Shown here: positions 45,886-57,950 of the stretch, piece by piece | How positions within the stretch are numbered: the stretch's first letter is position 1 | Layout of the letters: every line of letters begins with the position of its first letter | From: Bemisia tabaci | Lineage: Eukaryota; Arthropoda; Insecta; Hemiptera; Aleyrodidae | Assembly (NCBI RefSeq): GCF_918797505.1 | Contig: NC_092794.1 | Location: forward strand, 35,020,122 to 35,084,121 | DNA length: 64,000 bases | Reading direction: 5' to 3' | The notes under the pieces: generated by a model | Told to the model about the DNA's origin: nothing | The model's input: the letters and a program-made list of their open reading frames with translations, nothing else | Database searches by the model: none | Translations under genes and position numbers: made by a program

Positions 45886-46359
45886 TCTGGGTTCGACATC
45901 ATGGGAGAATGCAATAGTGTATTTTCTTCGGAAAATACACTGAAACTCACTAGTCAGAGAAAATTCAAAACAATTCGACTCGCGTTTCGACCTGTTGGAT
46001 CATCATCAGGGGCGCGACTCATTGTCAGTAGTTCTGTTCTCATAAAGTTCTGTCAAATTTTCAGAATGGTCGGAAACCGCAGATCAAGGATAAGAAGTAA
46101 GCCTCTAGTTCAGGTATTTTAAAATTTGACATTATATCGAAAATAGCTACAATAATGGTGGTAATTTTAGCTCTCATATCATGTCAGATCCTGTTTTTTT
46201 AGTATATCTGCCAAAGGCAAAGACATTCTTGTCATTTTTCTTGGTTCTGAACCCAACTCATAGTTAATCCTCGACAGAGCCATTTTTGGGGGGAGGTTGG
46301 GAGGGAGGAGGAATAATTTTAGACTCAATTTGTAGAACTAACTCAGTGCTTTTCTGTAG
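45886..46359 (+). other. End of the 9.6-kb intron
   Basis: Contains a repeat scrap (CGACTCGCGTTTCGACCTGT and TGGATCATCATCAGGGGCGC) of a kind common in arthropod retroposons, then ordinary intron sequence up to the TTTCTGTAG acceptor. Confidence 0.45.
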
Positions 46360-46495
46360 GTGGAAGGAAATAACGAATGTCGTCAATCATAAGCGTTATT
46401 TTGGAATCGAGTGTCAAGTTTCAGATGACACAGTTCAATTCCAATTCAGAGATGTCGAATCGGCAAAGTATGTTTGGAGAATGTGCGTCTATCAG
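46360..46495 (+). CDS. Pez: Pez/PTPN14-type phosphatase, FERM F3 exon 2
   Basis: Bounded by TTTTCTGTAG and GTGAGT. The first G completes the split Arg codon of the exon ending at 36717. The exon encodes WKEITNVVNHKRYFGIECQV, then SAKYVWRMCVYQ, the hallmark strands and C-terminal helix of the FERM F3 lobe in PTPN14/21. It ends in phase 0. Confidence 0.88.
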
Positions 46496-46831
46496 GTGAG
46501 TAATCAACTTACCTGCAGAATCAATCAGTGACTTCATGAGGTCAAGAGGAAGTCAGTATTTTATGCTTTTAATGTTAAGGGAATGAGTTCCCAAAACTGC
46601 CTAGCAGTGTATGCTGTAGCTTTTTTTAAGCAAGGAAGAAATCAATTGATTTTGTATATCATCTTGAGTAAACTTTTTATGGTCAACTCAGTGTGGTGTT
46701 CAAGGAGAGGTTTTCGTTAAAGTTTTTCCTATTCGTTTTCACTGAAGTACATTTTGGATTTGTAAAATTTACATTTGTGAAAGTACATTTGAAAATTTTG
46801 GTAACTGTACCAGAAGTCCTTAGATTGATTC

Positions 46832-46851
46832 GGGGGGGGGGGGGGGGGGGG
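46832..46851 (+). repeat. (G)20 tract in the intron
   Basis: Twenty uninterrupted G, flanked by GATTC and CAGCAG. Confidence 0.95.
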
Positions 46852-47427
46852 CAGCAGCTTAAAAAAATAAGTCCATGGTAATTCATATGCGCTAGCACAT
46901 ATAGCTATCCATGAAATCCAAATGACATGTAGTTAGTCGTATGCTAACTATATGCTAGTAATAAGTGTTGAAGTCTTCCGTTAGTTGTACGTACCGTAAC
47001 CTTTTGTTCATCAGATGCTAGACATACAGGGTGATTCTAGGTTAAATCACTAAACTTCAGGATCGTATTCGTTGGGTCCAAATAAGCCTTATTTTCTTTT
47101 TTAGATTCTTCTCCAAAAATGTTCCTCAAGGGGGTTACAGCCTTGCCCCTCAAGTTCTGCGAAATAAATCGTTGCTCCTACATTTTGACAATGGTAATGT
47201 CCTGAATCTCATAAAGATTCGTAGCAGCCATAATTTCGATATGCTGATTTCATGATTAACATTAGAAACATCGAAATTGAAGTTAAACATGGAGTTTTGG
47301 AGTATCTCTGACCCAACAACTTTAATTGGACGCAACTGGAAATCATGTTCTGCGTGAAATTAATTTTGACAACATTTTAAAGAATGCATGCATCAATGAA
47401 AAGCTTTAATGAGACGCTTGTTTTCAG

Positions 47428-47517
47428 CACACATTTTTCATGCAGAATGAACAAGCAACTGACCTAGGAAACACAGCACAGATTGTACGGAGTCTTTTTA
47501 CACAAGCTGTGCCACCA
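47428..47517 (+). CDS. Pez: Pez/PTPN14-type phosphatase, exon after F3
   Basis: Acceptor TGTTTTCAG and donor GTAAGT bound a 90-bp, phase-0 exon encoding HTFFMQNEQATDLGNTAQIV and RSLFTQAVPP. In the family the F3 helix ends with H-F(F/Y) right after the splice junction, as seen here. Confidence 0.85.
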
Positions 47518-48967
47518 GTAAGTGTGATTTTTCTCATTTCTGTTTTGTATATAGGGTCATAATTGGCAAGATGAGCTCTTTACAACACAAAATAAAATAG
47601 ATTCATTTTAATAATATAAATGAAATCGCTTAAAGTACCGCTGAGGAGTGAAGTTTAATAATAATAACTTATCCTAGGTTAGGAAGTAACAGTTGAAAAG
47701 AGCTTGACGTTCTCCCCCAGTTGGGATTTCCTCAATACGAATTTTAACTGCATAATATTGCTATTTTTACCATTAGATCATTCGTTTTCCATGTTTTCTT
47801 TGGATACCTACTAACAGGCAAAGCTCCATCATACAGCTCTGTCACATTTTATATCTGCTGGCTGCTGGTTGACCTTTCTCAGGTAATTTTGTCCATTATG
47901 AGGGTGCCCTGTCAAGGAAAAACACAGTGTCAATGAAGCATTGGTTTTCAGAGAAAATCGTTTTTAGTCTCAGCCCAATGACTTAAGATCTTAATGTACC
48001 CTTTGTTTGAGGGCTTTAGTGCCCTGCACCAGTGATATCAAAAATTTTCCTCCTCTTCTTGTCACTTTTCAAATTTTGGGTTTTGGGTCCCCTTTGAAAT
48101 TCTTGAGAACCCGTGATAATTTCTGGACATTTTGTCCTAAAAATATGAGCTATACCAAAGTGTTATTTCCTTGAAAAGTCCCTTGAGACAGGTCTCTAGA
48201 AGAGTAGGAAGTGGAGAAAGAGAGGAGGGTTGTTTCAGAATTTAATTTAACTTGAAAGACTTTTGCAAGAGGCCTGGATAAGGTTGGGGGGGGGGCAAAA
48301 AATTCTGTAACGCCACCGTAAAAATAGAACAACACAAAGTCCATTTTCCTCCTAATTAATGCGCTCTTTCATGTCTGGGCAGAAGAAATAATACGTTTTG
48401 AGGGAAAATAGGCAACTTCGCACTCCCAGTTAAATCATAGGTAATGAATCCAAAAATTAACCTACTTTTAGCGTTTCTCGAGGAAGGACAAGCTTAATTC
48501 TGAGGCTACGCTGACTGAAGGAAGAGGGTTGCAAATTCTGCAAGTATATTGTAACTCTAGTCCAGCCAAGGGTGAAATATTTTTTCAGTTTTTAAAATTT
48601 TGGGGATGGGAAGAAGAAAGATGACTACAGGGCTTCAAGTAGGTTGGAGCAATTCCTTTTCAGTAAGGGATCGTTCAAGCATTACCTAAGGCACTTGGGG
48701 GAGGGGGGGGGGGAGTAATTTTTTTAGCGGCGCACGTTTTGGGATCTTTTTTTTCACTAAAGAGATGATCTGCCATAGTGGACAAACCCCATTTGCCCAC
48801 TGTTACCTGTCTAAAATGCTCTTCGGCCATGGATGCTATGTACGCAGATTGGGGAAAGTACCTTTTCCCACATTCAAAGTACCATTTAAAGTATGATCGA
48901 ATTGAAGGATGTGAAGTACACCTTGCTGTTTTGTCTCCCATGTTCATGTTTTTACGCTAATTTCTAG

Positions 48968-49101
48968 CAAAGTGCTATCTTCAGTGGTAGCGGTGAAGAA
49001 CTGGAAAGAGAGCATGGTGGCAGGAATGACCGGAGAGTTAAAAGAGCCCAATCAACCTCTTGTCTTGATCTAGCATCACCTTCAGATGTTAACAAACTTC
49101 G
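48968..49101 (+). CDS. Pez: Pez/PTPN14-type phosphatase, post-FERM linker exon
   Basis: Acceptor TTTCTAG and donor GTAAGA bound a 134-bp open exon in phase with the preceding one. It encodes QSAIFSGSGEELEREHGGRN and RAQSTSCLDLASPS. A Ser-rich linker after the FERM domain is expected in this family. It ends with two bases of a codon, and the next exon is not identified in the window. Confidence 0.75.
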
Positions 49102-49589
49102 GTAAGAAGCCTTTTATTTTGATGGACTGTTCATGAATGATTCGTATTTGATTGAAACCAGACATACAGTTCTTTTAATGGAAGGAAGGACTGATAAGGT
49201 TAATTACAACTCAGAACAAGTGACATCAATGATAACCAGGATATCGGTTGATCTGAGATAATCAATTGGTTTTTAAGGTACGGATCATTAAGGTGTCATA
49301 CTTCAGCTCGACCCTAATGATAGAGGCAAGCAGCGTCTGAAACACACACACAAGTAGGTACAAATACAGGGTGGGGCATAAGTCTGGAGACGGCTGGAGC
49401 TAGAGAAACGAGCTTTGTGGTAAGTTCCTAGACCAAAAGAAACTATCTTTTGAGGGGGTCAAAATTTTTGGGGGACCCAGGGGGACCCCCCAGTCCCCCT
49501 AACCTTTTTTTTTTCAAATGGCAACCTCCATCTTGTGACACGTCATTCCAAAGGGCATAAAAAAAGAAAATTTTTGGCGCAAACTGGAA
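49102..49589. other. Intron sequence with a CAGGGTG-type repeat scrap
   Basis: TACAGGGTGGGGCATAAG at 49367-49384 resembles the TACAGGGTGATT at 47027. A G/C hairpin (GGGGGACC...CCCCCAGTCCCCC) lies near 49470-49500. No gene. Confidence 0.5.
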
Positions 49590-49717
49590 GTCTCTACTTA
49601 TCATTGCAGGCAACGCTGTAGTACCGCAATGACTTCGCACAATGGTCTACTTGGAAGGAATTTTTGGACCATTTCGTCGAGTACTTCTTCCCAGGGAACT
49701 TCCATTGCCATTTAGTG
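49590..49717 (+). pseudogene. Ty3/Gypsy gag, 5' fragment (split by the 2.2-kb insertion)
   Basis: The frame reads FAQWSTWKEFLDHF then VEYFFPGNFH, the W-F-F-FFP pattern of a Gypsy capsid. It stops at the insertion and resumes in frame at 51933 once the 10-bp duplication is counted once. Confidence 0.7.
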
Positions 49718-51922
49718 GGGTTTTGCCGACTGGCGACTTGGACGGTCAACCGTTGGAATTCGGCGGTTTACCCCGAATCTCCACCGCGGCGGTGCGTTTT
49801 CGGGGGTTCGGCACTCTCAACGTTGTGACGGACCGCCGCCATATTTGTTTACGAAATTATACCTTCACGCACGGTCGCATGCCCAAGCATCGTGTGCTGA
49901 TCGATTATAGTATAATAATTCCAAATTAATTTAATTGTTTCAGTCGTTCCATTTTAGCCTCAATAAGCTAAGCTCACCGTTACGCGAACGTAAGTATTTG
50001 TTTACTTTTTGCAACTGTTTCACTCCACTTGTTCATTGTACCAATGTCTTCATGGAGTGGGTTTTCCACCGGAATTTACATATAAAAGTCTCCAAACGTT
50101 TCTGATTAATTGGTATGAATATCTAGTATTCTCAAATTTAAATGTAGTAGCGCTGCTTGATTTTGTAACTTTTAACTTCGAAGTTGTTTGTGATACCTCT
50201 TCGTTGATGCATCAAAGGTAACACCGGTCTCTTGCCGTAATGTGTCAATATTTGCGAAAGACATCGAATATCCAACAAATTCCATTGCTCTCAGCAGTAT
50301 AAACCATTATTTCAGTATTTTCCAGACCAAGTGCATAAATCACTGAGAGGATAAATGCATAAATATCTCTTGACGCTTGCTGCCTGTTGGGCTGATTGTT
50401 TTATTTGTGTTGGGGTCAGAACAAAGCTGAATCAATGGCTTTTCTAGTTCAGAGGTAAGGAATTTATCTCAAGAGAATCATTTGATTCTGTTGTGCAGCC
50501 TCTCATAACACAGCCAGACCTAAAGTCCACATGCTTCTTTTAAGGTCAGCAGCAAATTAGGCTCAACGTACAATGCATTTTCTCGTGAAATCTTACAATA
50601 ATATTCGATTTGTAAAGATCTTAAACCCTAATTAATGCAGGCAATTGACTCCTAACAGAAGTTAATATAAGTGAAAATTTTTTTTTTAGGCCCCCAGCTA
50701 CTTTATCTGCAAAGTGAAATCTACATTTTAACCATTAATGCTAGATATTCCAGAGAAATTGGTCAGTGATGAGTCTAAGTGTGCAGACTCTGATGGAAAA
50801 CCCACCGGACAATGATGCTGGTGTTTTGAAGACTGTTACAAAAAAAAAACAAATGTTTGCAAATGCGTAACAGACAAGTATCGAAGTCTGAAGTCTACCA
50901 TAAACGTACGACTAAACGTAGATTTGAAAGATTAGATTGAATGATTAAATGTAGCTGTGCCATTTCAGCTGGACCCGGGAAATCTAACTGGAGAGGTCTT
51001 GTGCCTGCGGGGAGGGAGTTGGGCGCTGCTGACACACTTCACAGCGAAATTGACCAAAATTGTCCCAGAAAAATGTTAGTACTCTCACTGAATAAGGGGG
51101 AGGGGACAATCCCTATTTGCCTGATGTGTGAGAATTTTCACCCTCATGATAAATTTTAATTTGAAAAAATATGTTCCTCCTAGAGGCCCAACCACTTTCT
51201 TGCTAGCACCATTTACATTTTTAAAGCAGCCTCAGTCTTGATAGCCTGCTGAATGGGCTCCATAATGAACAGAGATGCGAAATTGCATGCAATTTCATTA
51301 AGGCAAAATTTCATGAAAGTGTAACTTCTGCAATAGGCTCAGTAGGCCGTGAAATGCGTAGAATCAGTAAAATCTCAATATTTAACGAAATGAGAGTCAA
51401 ACTCTTAATTTTATTATAAGATAATTTAAGGGTGGTGTACACTCCTCCTTAGAAATCTGTGTACTTTCATATCATGTTAGATTTCATTTTGCATCCCTGA
51501 TAAGTGATGACAAAAAATATCTTAAAAGAAGGAATGGATGCTGAGGATGGTTGCTCAAGACTCATTCTTCTGGCTGCTACTTTTTCTCTCCTAGAATGCA
51601 ATGATAAACGGCGACATTGCAGCTTTTGTCTTAACGGGAGAAAACTTCCTTCATTCGACTATCAGGAATTAATATTAACTTGATAAACATATTTAAATGT
51701 AAATTTTAATTAAGTACGTGGTTGCTTCAAGTCCGCTTAAAGTGAGGATCTTGCCCGCGATCCATAAATTCAAAACACCCGCGCAATATGCGCCGCCATC
51801 TTAGTTGTTTACATGAAAACGTTGAGGTGCTCGATCCCCGAACATGCACCGCCGCGGTGGAGATTCGGGGTAAACCGCCGAATTCCAACGGTTGACCGTC
51901 CAAGTCGCCAGTCGGAAAGATT
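49718..51922. mobile_element. MULE-like DNA transposon with ~100-bp TIRs and 10-bp duplication
   Basis: The left end GGGTTTTGCCGACTGGCGAC and the inverted right end AATCTTTCCGACTGGCGAC share ~90 bp, including GACTTGGACGGTCAACCGTT. CCATTTAGTG stands on both sides (49708-49717 and 51923-51932). The gag frame is continuous if the element and one copy are removed, which fixes the boundaries. Long TIRs with 9-11-bp duplications are typical of Mutator-like elements. No transposase is present. A GC-rich open segment at 50955-51074 flanked by AG and GT might be captured sequence. Confidence 0.78.
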
Positions 51923-52470
51923 CCATTTAGTGACGGAAATCTAGAATCGCACTCTTGGACCTAATGAGAAGGTGCGCGAATATTTTGAAGCCCTAGGAAC
52001 TTTGATGCGTCGACGGCAAATTGACGGAAGAAGAGCGAAATGAGTGGTTCTTCCACAATCTGCAGCCGGAGTACAAGCTATACGTCCGACGCCAGAATAT
52101 TAAGGACAAGAACTCCTTGCTCAAACTAACCGTTGAATTCGAGGAGACTCGGGAAGAAAATGTGATATATAGACCTCCTCCGGAAGCCTCCAATTCTTAT
52201 TTGCCGGAAACCGCGTTTGGTGTAATCACGGGAAAACGTGCAAGCAATGGAAAATTAATGGCTGTATCTGGTAACACCACCGAGCCAGAAAAGAAACCCC
52301 GGTTCTGTAAAAATTGCAAGACTGAAGGCCACGATTGGAAACAATGCAAGGAATCACGGAGACTCTACTGTCATGGCTGCGGTACAGATGGCGTAATTGT
52401 GCGAGCCTGCGGATGCCGCGAAGCCAAAGAGAAAACTGAAAATAATTCGGGAAACGGAAATCAGGTTTAA
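51923..52470 (+). pseudogene. Ty3/Gypsy gag, 3' fragment with zinc knuckles
   Basis: After a TAG and a frame change near 52015 the open frame gives LTEEERNEWFFHNLQPEYK and SLLKLTVEFEETREEN, the C-terminal capsid pattern. Two knuckles follow: CKNCKTEGHDWKQC and the altered CHGCGTDGVIVRAC, in which the His is replaced. The same strand continues into a decayed protease region. Confidence 0.8.
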
Positions 52471-53340
52471 ATTTCGCGGGGAAATTTAAACCGAGCTGCC
52501 AACCCCCGCAGTTTGAAAGTCACCAGGAGAGTGATGATCATCAATATTTTTTTGACGCTGAAGACAGCAAACCTGCCCATGAGGAGGCCAATTTTTGTGT
52601 CCCTGCACCCAAAAATGTTGAATTGGACAATTGCAAATCTAATCTGGGACCTAACCGTCTTGAAGGCGGCTTGAAGTCTGAATTGGATCGATCTAGAGGA
52701 ATTAGTACCTTATTTAATCGGGATGGCCCAGCTTTTGGAAAGATTCGTAATTGGACAGATTTTGGTTGCGGAGTTTTGATTAGTCATGATTGCAGCGTGC
52801 TGTTGGTATACACGGGGTCCTCATTCCAGTCAAATCAGTTTCACTAACCGAAATCTACAACAAGAGAACTGTTTTACGTGTTGGGTAAAACCTAAATATC
52901 CTCGATGTTTGGATTGCCTTGATGATTGTGAATGGCAAGATTTTGAAGATTGTGAAGATTTTGAATATGATTAGATTTTTTTTGACGTTGAAACCTGGCA
53001 AGAAGATGCTAAGGATTTTCAAACTGACAATGGGGCTAACCTAGAAATTCACACGGAAAATATGGACAAAATTAAAGTGGCAGTAAACATCGATGGAGAA
53101 TCTTTCCCTAGACTGATTGATCCCAAAACGCATTCTCTGATATTTCAAGACAAACCATGGGATCATGGTGGGATTTGCGCCTCAATGGATGTGTAACCCA
53201 GAATCTCATCACTTCCGCCGGAAATGAACATGGAAGATCATCGTTTTCCTGCTGGAGAGTATGCAAAAGAGGAGTATCGTTTTGGGCCTTTTCCGGCCCC
53301 ACCTGGATTTTGGTAAATGTTTCATATTTTCAAAGTACTA
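52471..53340 (+). pseudogene. Decayed protease region of the Gypsy gag element
   Basis: Frames change several times. A segment near 53065 reads IKVAVNIDGESFPRLID then PKTHSLIF, where a Gypsy protease would have a D-T-G-A-T-HSLI motif, so the active site looks lost. No RT follows. Confidence 0.5.
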
Positions 53341-53459
53341 GTCTTAGGTAGACTCTGTGCCAAATATTAGACCGAACGGAGCCCATACAAGGGCGCAGCA
53401 GCGCCTCAAACCCAAAATCCTGGAATCGAAAAATAATTATTTTCGTCGACTTTTTCGAC

Positions 53460-54270
53460 TGTTATCACTCTTCCAGCAGATGATACCTATGTATGTTTTG
53501 CGTACTTTCCGTTTCTAGCCTTTTTAAAGGCCTCCGATAAATTTTAAGGGACCTTATGGCCCATTGTTGCCATTTTTGGCCCATTTTTAGGGTTTTTTTC
53601 CATTTAACACATTCAAAACTTGATTTAATCCAAAAACTGTGTACACTTTTGAAAAGTACGTAAAAAAATGAATAAACAATGTTCAGTAAAATTTTTTCCT
53701 ACGTTGCCAAATTTCCGAGAAAATTGGGCCCAAAGTGTCAAAAACGGCAAAAAATCGATAAATCGCCGCGCCTAGGGTTCAAGAAAGGGGAGTACAACTT
53801 TCATATTGTACCAGGTAACAGCTCTTATCCATCCATACAACATATTAAAATATCATAGTTGTACCTGGATTCCCATGATGTGTAAATTGACCGAGATGTC
53901 GATTTTAGCGGCCTTTTTATACTTGAAGGCAGCTCTTTTGAATGTTTTTCGACCTTAGTCACCCTCTATGGGTGTATACTATATGTATTTTTCTACGTAC
54001 TTTTCGTATCTGGCCATAAAAATGGCTTCCTGTGAATTTTAAAAGGCCTAACGGTCCTTTGTTGCCAATTTTCACCAATTTTTAGGGGTTTTTTTCAAGT
54101 TTATGTGTGTGAAACTTAATTTAATCTGGAAACCGTGTACAATTTCGGAAAGAACGTAAAAAAATACATAAAAATGTGATTCGTACCTTTTCCCTACGTT
54201 GCCAAATTTTCGAGAAAAATCGTCCTGAAGCGCCAAAAATTGGATTAATAATCACGTCGAAGGTTCCAGG
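53460..54270. repeat. Two-copy tandem repeat, ~492-bp period
   Basis: TTTTCCTACGTTGCCAAATTT, GTGTACA and CCTTTGTTGCC/CCATTGTTGCC blocks recur in the same order after about 492 bp (for example 53699 and 54191), with moderate divergence. Confidence 0.75.
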
Positions 54271-54529
54271 AAGTGAATTATGACATTCATGTAGATCGTG
54301 CGACACTTCCTCCACGCATTTTCTGTTGTTCGGTATATTTAGCCTGTAGCAAGCATCTTGAGAACCAAGGATTATCTCGAGGTTACAGGAATAAAGAGGT
54401 GAACTGGAGTGAAGGATAAAGTAAAAGCACCTGGAGGGCCCGTTTTGTCCCCTTCATCTGCGCCATTACATGTTCCTTGAGATGCACTGCAATTTTCCAT
54501 TTTCGATGCGTTATTTGTAGTGAAAGAAA

Positions 54530-55075
54530 ACTTGACTTCACTTCATTTTTAAAAAGTTTCACAGAGGATCTTAATTTGTCCACTAATTCCCTCATTTTTG
54601 ACCACTGTGTGATGTAAATTTGTGAAGCTGAGCACAATTTCTTGCATTGAGGACCGATAAGAACATTGTTAGCCATGAAAACTGCAGCAGACCGACAATT
54701 TTATTTCCATTTTTAAAAATTCGACAAAGAATCCTGATTTGTCGACGATTTCTCCCCACTTTGGACCACTGTGCGATCAAAATATTTGAAACTGAACACA
54801 GTTAAATGCTTGGGGGCCCAATAAGAACATTTACAGCCGAAACCCATCAAAGGTGTAACTTTTTCGTCCATTTTTCCCGTCTTTTTGCCGTAGAAATGTT
54901 GTCCAGGATGATGGCGATTTGGCAACTTTGCCCCCTCATTTCTCAAAAACCGTGCGTATACTCAAGCTAAAATTTTAACCAGAGTTTCAGGGTATCATAA
55001 GGTATCGTTTGGGCCCGGTTTCAGAAAAATCTGTTCTGGCCCAAATTGTGCCATTCTTGGCGTCGCTCTTTCTAT
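54530..55075 (-). repeat. Third copy of the 38289-39639 fold-back arm
   Basis: Matches the right arm at 39080-39639 in the same orientation, including the end GGCGTCGCTCTTT and both subrepeats. The opposite arm is missing. Confidence 0.85.
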
Positions 55076-55170
55076 TGTCGCGAATTGCTGCTCGCGTTTA
55101 GAGGGGGGGGGGTATCTGTGACGGTAATTTTTTCCGTCTCTTTAAGTTTCAAATAATTAATCACCTGGGG

Positions 55171-56443
55171 AAAGAGGGTTATGCAAAACGGCCAAAAAGT
55201 GACCCCACAGGGATTGTACGAAACTTTGTGGGATGATTGTATTGGTCATTTTGGGCCTACATCTGGCTGCTTTTAGGCGAAAACCGCAGGGAAACAGCGT
55301 TGCCATTTTTTAAAGTCGTAACTTTCAAACATCCATAACTTTCGCAAAAATGCAGTCTCAGAGCTCGTATTTACACCAAAAACTGCAAAAAATGCCAAAA
55401 ATTTTGCTCTATTGAGATCAAGATCATTGGATCTAGGTCCCTTGCCAAAACTACTCATCAGACCGCTTGGGTGATTCGGTAGCTTTAAATTTCGATATCT
55501 CGTTATTGTCGGGCACCTGTGCCGTTGCAAGGAGATAGAAGAAACCATCGATTCGATAAATTGACAACTCCAACTGCAGAATAAGGCTGAATGTGATTAA
55601 ATGAGTGATGCATTTTTTTCTTTGTGATTGCGGCGGCGGTTTCCTTGAAAACTGGCAACCCCGCCTCTACGCGAATTCCGACAGAAATTAGGCAACGTTG
55701 TCAACATCATGTCGCAAATGGTCAGTTTAGGGTAAACTATGTAGCTAGACGTGATCAAGAAAATGAGAACTACTTTCAATTGTGATCGCAGCGGTGGTTT
55801 TCAATGAAAACCGGCAACACCGCTGCTACTTGAATTTTAAAAAATGACGTGAAAGTTTCAAAAAAACGTAAAACATGAAGTGGCTCTTCGAATTTTGTTT
55901 TGTCTAGGCGTTTTGTTTCAACACGGAGTCGCGAAACGTACCTAAACGAGCGTCACTATCAGGCTTTGGGCGTGTTACTGAAGTTTTAAATGGCTGTAAC
56001 TCGGATTCCCTCAGCCTCTCAGAAAATTATAACATATCAATGGATGCGGAACCGAACGAACAATAATTCTGACAGGTTTTTATTCAATCCCCACCAACTG
56101 CAAACACGCTTTTAGGCGATAACGTGATTTTTAATCATTGTGAAAATTAAAAAAATGGCCAAAACGTGGCAACACTGGACTCAAATGAAATTTTCTTCTG
56201 CAAAGGTCGATAGAGCAAATTTTTTTGCATTTTTTGGTTTATTTACGAGCTCTGTAACTGCATTTTTGCGAAAGCTATGGATGTTTGAAGGTTATGACTT
56301 TAAAAAATGGCAACGCTGTTTCCCTGCGGGTTTCACCTAAAAGCAGCCAGATGTAGGCCTAAAATGACCTATACAATCATCCCACAAAGTTTCGTACAAT
56401 CCCCGCGGGGTCACTTTTTGGCCGTTTTGCATAACCCTCTTTT
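55171..56443. mobile_element. Fold-back element with ~240-260-bp arms
   Basis: The outer ends AAAGAGGGTTATGCAAAACG and its inverse at 56424-56443 begin arms that run to about 55411 and 56202. The ~790-bp interior has GGCGGTTTTC-TGAAAACCGGCAAC subrepeats. There is no coding potential; the similar frames in both arms are mirror images. Confidence 0.82.
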
Positions 56444-57271
56444 TTTTTGAAATTTTAAACTGTGCCGAAATTTAATAATTTGTTTATCCTATACTAGCAG
56501 GAAACCCGTGCTACGCACAGGAAAACCCCACCATCAGCAATCACTGTGATTAGTGATCAGTTACTAATTGTGTTTCTGAATTATTATCTACTATTTCAAA
56601 ATTGGCGAGACGCACTGGTTTGATTAAAAAGTTGATATTAGTAGTATGCTGCTATTTTGGTCTGTTCTGCAATAAGCTCACATGATAATTATAATAATCA
56701 AAAATTCCCAATCAAAAGTTGGTTATTTTCATAAAGATTTGTTACTTTTGTCAGTTCAATGTTTAATTGAAGTTAGCTGGTGAGTTTCAGCCGCGAAATA
56801 ATTACGGGATTTAACCAGCGGTTTCGTTTAATTCACAGCAATGGCGGGTTTGTCATCTACATCGCGGAGAAAACTTGATTTTTCCTGGGATTTTGTAAAA
56901 CAAATTAGAAATTACACGATAATCACCATGGTATCACGGCAAATACGTCGTGTTCCTAGCGAATTTTTAAGATCATTACAATTGCACGTTATTCACATCA
57001 ATATCGTGGCATACACGCGAATCTCTGACTCAATTAAGATTACGTAAATGTGCGCATGAAACTCATAAACATCTGTTACTTGAGATGGGCGAAAACGTAT
57101 GATTTTCCTTCAATTTTGTATGATACCACATACCCACTCCGGAGTTCAAATAGTTTCTCGCTTCAATTCTGCTTGTTAAAAGTGACGAATTGGAAGAATC
57201 CAATCTTAATTTCACGAGAACCATATGGGATGTAACCATCGGTTTCCCTATATAAGATTTAATGTTTTGGA

Positions 57272-57304
<33 letters not shown>
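56444..57304 (+). repeat. Unassigned sequence ending in A31, possible retroposon 3' end
   Basis: Poly(A) at 57274-57304 follows GTTTTGGAAT. The upstream DNA carries CCCGTGCTACGCACAGG near 56507. No RT, exon or SINE head was recognised. Confidence 0.4.
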
Positions 57305-57308
<4 letters not shown>

Positions 57309-57950
57309 ATTAGCGATGATTTAAAATTTTGCAAGTAAGACTCATGTGTTTTGGTTAAACTATGATAGAAACAGAAAGCAGGTGAAGAATGTCGAAGCGA
57401 TGTTCTAGTTTTGCTCCGCTGTCAGCACCGCGTCTGCAGGCGCACTGCGCAGTGTGACCGAGCCGTCATCACAGTATAGAACGCCTTCAATCTAGCAAGC
57501 GGCAATTTGGACATCTTCCGTGGTGAAATAGTTGTATCAAGAGCGCCCTCCACGATCGGAGTCAAATATTGATGAAATGCGCGCGAAACCCCCGCTTCTC
57601 CTCCGATTGAAGCGTTGCACACCGTCTTTATGTTCCATTTTGATTTATTTATTGTATTTTTGAAGCCAAGCAACAGATTCTCTCAAAATTTCCCGAGAAT
57701 TTGCCTTAATCATTTCAAAACAGAAGATAAAAGTAACAAAAAGTAACCCCAGGCGACGTGAAGACTAAATCACAACAATTTTTTTACTTTCGAACTTGAG
57801 CAGGTAAATTTTTTCAAAAAAAAAAACAAAAAAACAAAAAACAAAACGAAACGAAAGGTTCCGCGGAGCACATTTTTCACTAATCTTGCAAAAAACGGAA
57901 GAAAACTCGAACCAATGCGCGAACCAATCGCGAAAATCGCGAGCCAATGT
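57305..57950. other. No gene recognised
   Basis: Mixed composition; the 83-codon minus-strand frame at 57422-57673 has no domain. A/C-rich simple sequence at 57815-57855. Confidence 0.45.
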
